A DNA stretch of 64,000 bases from NCBI RefSeq assembly GCF_030159255.1, contig NZ_BSCT01000016.1, positions 90,491 to 154,490 of the forward strand, in the 5' to 3' direction. The notes beneath the pieces were generated by a model that saw nothing but the letters and a program-made list of their open reading frames with translations, was not told the origin of the DNA and searched no databases. Made by a program: the position numbers and the translations under genes. Each line of letters starts with the position of its first letter. The stretch's first letter is position 1. Source of the stretch: Bradyrhizobium sp. SSBR45G. GTDB lineage: Bacteria > Pseudomonadota > Alphaproteobacteria > Rhizobiales > Xanthobacteraceae. Shown here one piece after another: positions 25,242-31,698 of the stretch.

Positions 25242-26300
25242 TCAGCTCGGAAATGCTCTGTGATAGAGTACACGAAATCTATCCTGTCGCGGCTTAATGT
25301 TGTCGGTCTGAGTAAGGCTCGCCGCTACAAAGGTTTGTAGGCTGTTCGGGATGGCATCTCCCTCTTTCGCTTTCTCAATCGCATCAGATAGTCGTCGGAC
25401 TGCATCTGAAAGGTCTGCTCGCTCCGCAGCGTTGAGCGACTTTTTGGGTGTAGCAAATGAACACTTCGGCAAACCAAACCTTCGATGTGCGACGACGCAG
25501 AACAACGTGTAGAACAATGGAGCTCGGCTGAACTGGGTGTCTCCGATGCCTTGATCAAACGTTTCGTTTATCTCGTCGATGATTTCACGGAATCGCTTTT
25601 CATTTTGCAAGCGCGCCGGATATTCTTCTTCAAATTTTCCGTAAAACTCATCAATCGATTTTTTCTTGTCTTGCATTCCGTCGAATAGCGCTATTGAAAG
25701 CTCGCTGGTAAGTTCTGCCTCGAGCATGCGGGCAATGCTACGTTCGCTGAAGATGTTCTGGCGTCTCCAGAATTCGAGGTGCTCGAGAGCGAGCGAGTAC
25801 ATACTTTGCTTGAACGATCCGAAATACTTCCCGTTGCGCAGTTCTTGAGAGTTCAGTGGAACGCTGTAGGTGTTCAAACGTGCGAAGATCTCGAGTACTT
25901 CGAGGTCCGTAATCCCTACGAAGATTTCCGTTGAGAAGCTGTGGTTTGTTATGGCTTGGCGATGAGTCGGGGACAGATCACGGTAAGCCCTTCCTGCCCA
26001 ATCAGAGGATAGGTTCTTGGAAAGTCGATATTTTCCATCAATGTAGTCCAAAACAGCCGATACGCGTTGCTGCCCGTCAATCACCTCATTAACGAGACCT
26101 TCCGCTCCCTTCGCTTGTATGCGCCGGATGTAAATCGGCGGCACTGGCATCGTGCGTATCAGCGTATCGATGAAGAACGACCGAGCAGCTGAGCTCCAAA
26201 CTCCTCGGCGCTGGAATTTCGGAGTGAGCTCGAGCGAGTTTGCCGCACGCCACTGTACGAAGTCTTGCGCTGTGTAGATTGATCGTTCCGGTTTTATCAT
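25242..26300 (-). CDS. DUF262 (GmrS-type, ParB-fold) protein
   Basis: The 352-residue product has the DUF262 signature: YTAQDFVQWR, PKFQRRGVW (about residues 27-35), a helix, then VIDGQQRVSAVLDY with the DGQQR nucleotide-binding loop at about 75-79. FARLNTYSVPLNSQELRNG follows, which is also typical. DUF262 proteins occur in GmrSD, BrxU and SspE, where this domain binds NTPs and controls a nuclease. The DUF1524 HNH nuclease usually fused at the C-terminus is absent, so the effector is probably the coupled HEPN protein. I chose the ATG at 26300, preceded by GAGGG; a TTG 60 bases upstream is in frame. The gene is lower in GC than its surroundings. Confidence 0.88.
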   Translation of the reverse strand: MIKPERSIYTAQDFVQWRAANSLELTPKFQRRGVWSSAARSFFIDTLIRTMPVPPIYIRRIQAKGAEGLVNEVIDGQQRVSAVLDYIDGKYRLSKNLSSDWAGRAYRDLSPTHRQAITNHSFSTEIFVGITDLEVLEIFARLNTYSVPLNSQELRNGKYFGSFKQSMYSLALEHLEFWRRQNIFSERSIARMLEAELTSELSIALFDGMQDKKKSIDEFYGKFEEEYPARLQNEKRFREIIDEINETFDQGIGDTQFSRAPLFYTLFCVVAHRRFGLPKCSFATPKKSLNAAERADLSDAVRRLSDAIEKAKEGDAIPNSLQTFVAASLTQTDNIKPRQDRFRVLYHRAFPS

Positions 26301-26765
26301 TCGAGCCCTCAGCACAGCTGTTATGGTTGTTGTTGTCTCATATTTGATCGGTTTCGCCAATCATCACTGGTGTGAATCCAAGCGATCGTTGAAAAGTTTG
26401 CGATCAGCAGCCGAGTTTGGGGCGGGAGTTGCCGGCGTCAATTATTCGGAATTCCGAAGAACGGCCAAAACGTTCCGAAAATCAAAAATCCTCTTGCTTC
26501 CACCCCCAAATCACCCGTATCTTCCGCCCGTTCCGTTCCGCCGAGGGGGCGTATCGCGATCGTCACGGACGTCGGGATGGAATGCGATGGATGCGGGCTG
26601 CTGCAGCGGGGTTTTGGCCTCGCCGACGAACGGCGGAACGCGGACTTGAAATCGTGTGGTCCTGGTCGCCCGACGCTGCGGCCAAGCCGGTGGTGATGAT
26701 CCGCCAGGTGACGGGGGCAAGACAGCCGGTCCCCGGGGAGAGCACGTATAACGGTTAACACCATC

Positions 26766-26889
26766 GCGCAGGGAAGGCCGGGATGTCTCCAGCCGAACCT
26801 GTGGTTCCTACCCCGTGCTTTTCATTCGCACGGGGGCCATGGGGGCGGCGAGCTCCCGGTCTTCCCTGCGCCCTCGTTGTGATGAGGGC
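26766..26889 (+). repeat. Structured intergenic element R6, copy 1
   Basis: An outer stem pairs GCGCAGGGAA with TTCCCTGCGC. Inside lie the conserved blocks CCTGTGGTTCCT and GGGCCATGGG around a variable hairpin (CCCCGTGC...GCACGGGG). A second hairpin, GCCCTC-loop-GAGGGC, follows at once. The inverted copy at 34789-34913 keeps the same order with different loops and compensating stem changes. This looks more like a conserved RNA or DNA fold than a simple palindrome. There is no U-tract after the last hairpin. Confidence 0.7.
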
Positions 26890-26990
26890 GAGATGTTCGG
26901 GCATGGCTCGGGCGCGGAATGCGCCGCGAGGATGATCGTGCTCATCTCCAATTGCTGTTTGATAGTGTGGATCGGGATATCGCTACGGGC

Positions 26991-27103
26991 GTCATTGCGA
27001 GCGGAGCGAAGCAATCCAGACTGCCTCCGCGGAGGGACTCTGGATCGCTTCCGCCTTCGCCCGGCGGGCTTCGGCGGCCAAGTCGCTGCGCTCGCAATGA
27101 CGG
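26991..27103 (+). repeat. Repeat family R4, copy 1 (GTCATTGCGAGCG type)
   Basis: Terminal inverted repeats of about 17 bases begin GTCATTGCGAGCGGAGCG and end CGCTGCGCTCGCAATGAC. A second internal inverted pair is AGCAATCCAGA / TCTGGATCGCTT. A shorter copy lies at 59991-60068. It is non-coding and typical of mobile intergenic palindromes. Confidence 0.8.
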
Positions 27104-27140
27104 AGATTGAGGCGGGCAGTGTGCGTCTCACTCCGCTGTC

Positions 27141-27162
27141 ATCGTCCGCGAAAGCGGACGAT
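27141..27162. repeat. Perfect 9-bp hairpin with GAAA loop
   Basis: ATCGTCCGC at 27141-27149 pairs perfectly with GCGGACGAT at 27154-27162 across the tetraloop GAAA. A related TTTCGCGGGAATGAC end lies near 27220, so this may be one arm of a longer degenerate repeat (27137-27235). No poly-T follows, so it is not a standard terminator. Confidence 0.6.
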
Positions 27163-27380
27163 CCAGTACGCCGAGACGGTCATGATCGACCGAGAGGCTG
27201 CGGCGAACTGGATTGCCGCTTTCGCGGGAATGACGGGTGAGGGTGGGGCGGGAGCTTGCGCCACACGGACAGGGGGGCGCGTTCGTTCGCGCGTCGCCTG
27301 AGTGATTCCTGCTTCGGCCGGCTGATCCAGGTACGGCCGGGCAGGGCGGATCACGTGGCGTGCCGCGGTCAGCTTGAGCT

Positions 27381-27442
27381 GCGTCATCCGCATTGGTCCG
27401 CCAGAGGTGGCGGGTTACGCCTTCGGCTAACCCGCCCTACGC
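27381..27442 (+). repeat. Repeat family R3, partial copy 4
   Basis: The right half is intact (GGCGGGTTACGCCTTCGGCT and AACCCGCCCTACG), while the left half is reduced to GCGTCATCCGC. It shows the family decays by losing one palindromic arm. Confidence 0.65.
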
Positions 27443-27646
27443 GAGGTTACGGGAGGCGTTACGACTTTGGTCGGGCAGGGCACATTCGTGGCTGTTATCG
27501 GGCAGGCGGCGCTCGCGCAAGCCCGTGATCTGACGAAGCTTTCCGCCCGCGGCCATGTCGTTGCGCCATTCTGCCGCAGTCTCCTCGCCCGTGCATTACA
27601 GAAGTTTAACGCGGCAGCCAGCACGCCGTAAGGCGGCAAGTCCCAT

Positions 27647-27660
27647 GTTCACTAGCGAAC
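27647..27660. promoter_or_regulatory. Palindrome upstream of degP
   Basis: GTTCACTAGCGAAC is a near-perfect 14-base palindrome about 62 bases before the degP start. Its position suits an operator or the edge of a promoter. No bound protein can be named from the sequence. Confidence 0.3.
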
Positions 27661-27722
27661 GGGGCGCACAGCCCGGGACCTGAGTTTTGACCTTGACCAA
27701 AATCGCTTGCGGAGAAAACCGT

Positions 27723-29312
27723 ATGACTGACCGTCCGACCGACCTGTCCTCCCTTCCGTCCTATCGCCAGCCCCGGCGCGGCCTGTTTTCGGCGCGCAAG
27801 TTCGCGCTGATGGCCTCCGTCGTCGCGGGCCTCGGCGTCGCCGTCTATGGCTTCACGCCCCAGGGCGCGCCGCTCAATTTGTTCTCGAGCCCGGCGAACG
27901 CGCAGGTCGCCAATGACGTCAGCAAGGTCGCGCGCCCCGTCGGCTTTGCCGACATCGTGGAGCGGGTGAAGCCGTCGGTGATTTCGGTCAAGGTCAACAT
28001 CGCGGAGAAGGTCGCCAAGAACGACAGCGCCGACGAGGACACGCCGTTCCAGCCGGGCTCGCCGATGGAGCGCTTCTTCCGCCGCTTCGGCGGTGAGAAC
28101 GGCATTCCCGGCATGCCGGGCGGTCGCGGCGGCCGCGGTGGCGGCCGTGCCGTGACCGGTCAGGGCTCCGGCTTCTTCATCTCGGCCGACGGCTATGCCG
28201 TGACCAACAACCACGTGGTCGACGGCGCCGACAAGGTCGAGGTCACGACCGACGACGGCAAGACCTACAGCGCCAAGGTGATCGGCACCGACCAGCGCAC
28301 CGATCTCGCACTGATCAAGGTCGAGGGCAGCAGCAACTTCCCGTTCGCCAAGCTCGCCGACGGCAAGCCGCGGATCGGCGACTGGGTGCTGGCAGTCGGA
28401 AATCCGTTCGGGCTCGGCGGCACGGTGACGGCCGGCATCGTCTCGGCGGTCGGCCGCGACATCGGCAACGGCCCGTATGATGATTTCATCCAGATCGACG
28501 CGCCCGTGAACAAGGGCAATTCCGGCGGTCCGGCGTTCGATGTCGACGGCAACGTGGTCGGCGTCAACACCGCGATCTATTCGCCGTCCGGCGGCAGCGT
28601 CGGCATCGCGTTCTCGATTCCCGCTTCGACCGTGAAGAGCGTGATCGCGCAGCTGAAGGACAGCGGCTCGGTCAGCCGTGGCTGGATCGGTGTGCAGATC
28701 CAGCCGGTGACGCAGGACATCGCCGACAGCCTCGGCATGAAGAAGGCCGAGGGCGCGCTGGTCGCCGAGCCGCAGGCCGACGGTCCGGCGGCGAAGGCGG
28801 GCATCCGCTCCGGCGACGTCATCACCTCGGTCAATGGCGAGTCGGTGAAGGACGCGCGCGAGCTCGCCCGCACCATCGGCGGCCTCGCGCCGGGCGCCTC
28901 GGTGAAGCTCAACGTGCTGCAGAAGGGCCAGGAGAAGGCCATCACGCTGACGCTCGGCAAGCTGCCGAACACGGTCGAGGCCAAGGCCGACACCGGTGGC
29001 GACAGTGGCGAGAAGACCCGCGGCGCCGATGTGCCGAAGCTCGGCATGACCGTCGCGCCCGCCTCGAGCGTGGCCGGCGCCGGCAAGGACGGCGTCGTGG
29101 TGACCGAAGTCGATCCGAAGAGCGCCGCGGCCGATCGCGGCTTCAAGGAAGGCGACGTGATCCTGGAGGTCGCGGGCAAGACCGTGGCATCTGCCGGTGA
29201 CGTCCGCGAGGCCATCAATGCGGCCAAGTCCGAGAACAAGAACAGCGTGCTGATGCGGGTGAAGAGCGGCGGCCAGTCGCGCTTCGTCGCGGTGCCGCTC
29301 GCCAAGGGCTAA
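27723..29312 (+). CDS. degP: Periplasmic serine protease DegP/HtrA
   Basis: The 529-residue product has an N-terminal hydrophobic segment (residues 28-43) ahead of SSPANAQVAND, which looks like a signal-peptide cleavage region. The trypsin-like domain has His164 (NNHVVDG), Asp194 (QRTDLALI) and Ser267 (NKGNSGGP). Two PDZ domains follow, at about residues 310-400 and 425-520. A Gly-rich insert (PGMPGGRGGRGGGR) lies in the LA-loop region. DegP degrades or refolds damaged envelope proteins. GGAGAAAACCGT precedes the ATG. In rhizobia degP usually follows cycL directly; here it is separated by the accessory block. Confidence 0.97.
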   Translation: MTDRPTDLSSLPSYRQPRRGLFSARKFALMASVVAGLGVAVYGFTPQGAPLNLFSSPANAQVANDVSKVARPVGFADIVERVKPSVISVKVNIAEKVAKNDSADEDTPFQPGSPMERFFRRFGGENGIPGMPGGRGGRGGGRAVTGQGSGFFISADGYAVTNNHVVDGADKVEVTTDDGKTYSAKVIGTDQRTDLALIKVEGSSNFPFAKLADGKPRIGDWVLAVGNPFGLGGTVTAGIVSAVGRDIGNGPYDDFIQIDAPVNKGNSGGPAFDVDGNVVGVNTAIYSPSGGSVGIAFSIPASTVKSVIAQLKDSGSVSRGWIGVQIQPVTQDIADSLGMKKAEGALVAEPQADGPAAKAGIRSGDVITSVNGESVKDARELARTIGGLAPGASVKLNVLQKGQEKAITLTLGKLPNTVEAKADTGGDSGEKTRGADVPKLGMTVAPASSVAGAGKDGVVVTEVDPKSAAADRGFKEGDVILEVAGKTVASAGDVREAINAAKSENKNSVLMRVKSGGQSRFVAVPLAKG

Positions 29313-29326
29313 GGGTTTCACGAGAT

Positions 29327-29366
29327 GGAGGGTCGCCGGCACGTGCCCCCGCGACGGCGATCCTCC
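29327..29366 (+). terminator. Stem-loop after degP
   Basis: GGAGGGTCGCCG (29327-29338) pairs with CGGCGATCCTCC (29355-29366), 12 pairs with one G-T, around a 16-base loop, 14 bases after the degP stop. It is followed by TTGGGGG and not a clear T-run, so it may be a weak terminator or an mRNA-stabilising hairpin. Confidence 0.4.
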
Positions 29367-29573
29367 TTGGGGGTGGGCTTCAAGTCCCGCTCCCGTTACA
29401 CCTTCCGTAGGAACAACGCCCCCCTCCGTCGGAAGGACCTCGGGCGGTGAAGTCCCCCAGCTTCACCGCCCACTTTCCTGAAGTGTGACCCCCCGGGGTG
29501 CGGGCCTCCTTGCACGGAAACCGCGGCCGGGCCATGTAGATGGACACAAACCGTGACCGTCCCCGTTTCCGCA

Positions 29574-30254
29574 ATGCGCCTCCTGATCATCGAAGACGAC
29601 CGCGAGTCCGCCGACTATCTGGTCAAGGCGTTCCGCGAGGTCGGACATGTCGCCGACCTCGCCAGCGACGGCGAGGAGGGCCTCGCCATGGCCGAGAGCG
29701 GGGATTACGACGTGCTGGTGGTCGACCGCATGCTGCCCAAGCGCGACGGCCTGTCGCTGATCGGCGCGCTGCGCGACAAGGGCAACCGGGCGCCGGTGCT
29801 GATTCTGTCCGCGCTCGGCCAGGTCGACGACCGCATCAAGGGCCTGCGCGCCGGCGGCGACGATTATCTGCCCAAGCCCTACGCCTTCGCCGAGCTGCTC
29901 GCCCGCGTCGAGGTGCTGTCGCGCCGCCATGGCGGGCCGGCCGAGGAGACGACCTACAAGGTCGGCGATCTCGAGCTCGACCGTCTTTCTCACCGGGTGG
30001 CGCGCGGCAAGGACGAACTGACCCTGCAGCCGCGCGAGTTCCGGCTGCTCGAATATCTGATGAAGCATGCGGGCCAGGTGGTGACGCGCACCATGCTCCT
30101 GGAGAACGTCTGGGATTATCATTTCGATCCGCAGACCAACGTGATCGACGTCCATATCTCGCGGCTGCGCTCCAAGATCGACAAGGGTTTTGACCGTCCG
30201 CTGCTCCACACCATCCGCGGCGCGGGGTACATGATCCGTGACGGCCTTCGGTAA
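29574..30254 (+). CDS. OmpR-type response regulator
   Basis: The 226-residue product has receiver features IIEDDRES, phospho-acceptor Asp51 in VVDRMLPK and Lys in DDYLPKPY, then a winged helix (PREFRLLEYLMKHAG, NVIDVHISRLRSKID). The Asp is followed by Arg-Met, a replacement seen in some heavy-metal/CusR-like regulators. I chose the ATG giving MRLLIIEDD; a GTG at 29553 would add seven residues. The end overlaps the kinase gene by 17 bases, so the two are translationally coupled. Synteny with degP and glnE is known in other rhizobia, but the signal is not evident. Confidence 0.92.
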   Translation: MRLLIIEDDRESADYLVKAFREVGHVADLASDGEEGLAMAESGDYDVLVVDRMLPKRDGLSLIGALRDKGNRAPVLILSALGQVDDRIKGLRAGGDDYLPKPYAFAELLARVEVLSRRHGGPAEETTYKVGDLELDRLSHRVARGKDELTLQPREFRLLEYLMKHAGQVVTRTMLLENVWDYHFDPQTNVIDVHISRLRSKIDKGFDRPLLHTIRGAGYMIRDGLR

Positions 30255-31698
30255 GCTCATCCGCACGACGGCGTTCCGGCTGACGCTGGTCTATCTGCTG
30301 TTGTTTGCCTTGTTTGCCGCCTCGCTGCTCGGCTATTTCGCCTGGAACACCCGCCGCCTCATCACCGAGCAGATCTCGACCACGGTCACCTCCGAGATCA
30401 GCGAGATGACCGACATCTTTTCCCGCTGGGGCCTGCGCGGAATCGTCGGCGCGATCGAGAGTCGCGCGTTGCGGCCCGGCGCCAATCTCTATCTCATCAC
30501 CACGCCGACCGGGCAGGCGATCGCCGGCAATGTCGGTTCGCTCGCGCCCGGCGTGATGGGCGGTTCCGGCTGGTCGGAGACGTTCTATCGCAGGCTCGAC
30601 GATGCCAGCGAGCAGAACCATCGCGCGCTGGTCTATGTAACGCAGCTGTCGAGCGGCTTTCGCCTGTTGATCGGGCGCGACCTCGAGGAGCGGCGGCGGC
30701 TGTTCGGCATCGTGGCCAAGGCGGCGCAATGGTCGGTGCTGGTGGTCGTCGTGCTCGGCATCGGCGGCGGCATTTTCGTGGCGCGGCGCGTGCTGCGCCG
30801 GATCGATGCGATGACGGGCACGACACGGCGGATCATGGATGGCGACCTGTCGGGGCGATTGCCCGTCGGGCGCAGCGGCGACGAGCTCGATCGGCTGGCG
30901 GAAAATCTCAATGCGATGCTGGAGCGCATCGAGGCGCTGATGACCGGCCTCAAGGAGGTCTCCGACAACATCGCGCATGACCTGAAGACGCCGCTGACGC
31001 GGCTGCGCAACCGCGCCGAGGAGGCGCTGGCGAAGTCGCGCTCGGAGGACGAATATCGCGCCGCGCTGGAGCGGACGATCGAGGAATCCGACGGCCTGAT
31101 TCGGACGTTCAATGCCCTGCTGATGATCGCCCGTGCCGAGTCCGGGCAGGCGCGCGGCGACATGGTCGAGTTCGACGTCGCCGAGGTCGCCGGCGGCATT
31201 CACGAGCTGTACGAGCCGCTCGCCGAGGACAACGAGATGACGCTCCGCGTCAAGGCGGCGGCGGCGCCGGTGCATGGCAATCGCGAGCTGATCAGCCAGG
31301 CGCTCGCCAACCTCGTCGAGAACGCGATCAAATACGGCAAGCCGGCGGCGCTGCCGCTCGATTCGCATGCCGCCTCGAGCAGCCGTGAGATCCTGATCGA
31401 GGCACGGCGCGAGGGCGGCCAGGTGCTGCTCAGCGTCACCGATCACGGCCAGGGCATCCCCGAGGCCGAGCGCAAGCACGCCGTCGAGCGCTTCGTGCGG
31501 CTCGAGGCGTCCCGCACCTTGCCCGGTTCCGGCCTCGGCCTCAGCCTCGCCTCGGCGGTGGCGACCCTGCATGGCGGCGAACTCAGGCTCGGCGACGCCA
31601 GGCCGGGGCTGATCGCCACGCTGGTGCTGCCGGCCGGCGCGGGCCAGTCCGCGAAGCTTGCGGCGCCGACGCAGGATGTGCCACAGAAGGCCGCATGA
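30238..31698 (+). CDS. Sensor histidine kinase
   Basis: The 486-residue product has membrane helices at about residues 13-35 and 163-182 with a periplasmic domain of about 125 residues between them. It has HAMP (RIMDGDLSGRLPVG), an H-box with His247 in NIAHDLKTPLTRLRN, an N-box (NLVENAIKYGK) and G-boxes (DHGQGIPEAE, GSGLGLSLA). It starts at a GTG inside the response-regulator gene, and its stop overlaps the glnE start (ATGA). The architecture matches CusS/QseC-like kinases. Confidence 0.92.
   Translation: MTAFGKLIRTTAFRLTLVYLLLFALFAASLLGYFAWNTRRLITEQISTTVTSEISEMTDIFSRWGLRGIVGAIESRALRPGANLYLITTPTGQAIAGNVGSLAPGVMGGSGWSETFYRRLDDASEQNHRALVYVTQLSSGFRLLIGRDLEERRRLFGIVAKAAQWSVLVVVVLGIGGGIFVARRVLRRIDAMTGTTRRIMDGDLSGRLPVGRSGDELDRLAENLNAMLERIEALMTGLKEVSDNIAHDLKTPLTRLRNRAEEALAKSRSEDEYRAALERTIEESDGLIRTFNALLMIARAESGQARGDMVEFDVAEVAGGIHELYEPLAEDNEMTLRVKAAAAPVHGNRELISQALANLVENAIKYGKPAALPLDSHAASSSREILIEARREGGQVLLSVTDHGQGIPEAERKHAVERFVRLEASRTLPGSGLGLSLASAVATLHGGELRLGDARPGLIATLVLPAGAGQSAKLAAPTQDVPQKAA

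Larger units (their letters stand above)
26301..27722. other. 1.4-kb repeat-rich intergenic region upstream of degP
   Basis: No convincing coding frame is present. The region holds a structured element at 26766-26889, an R4 repeat at 26991-27103, a hairpin at 27141-27162, an R3 half copy at 27381-27442 and a palindrome at 27647-27660, each listed separately. The first 150 bases continue the lower-GC composition of the DUF262 gene. The rest returns to the local norm, so the right edge of the acquired segment lies near 26450. Confidence 0.65.

Noticed and set aside
26815..27240. Plus-strand frame of 141 codons between the DUF262 gene and degP
   Set aside because: It runs through the R6 and R4 palindromic repeats and has no protein-like features.
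27606..29342. Long minus-strand frame opposite degP
   Set aside because: It is His/Asp/Arg-rich shadow sequence; the plus strand has the full HtrA catalytic triad and PDZ domains.
29327..29366. Strong intrinsic terminator for degP
   Set aside because: The stem is good but no T-run follows, so I list it only as a possible weak terminator.
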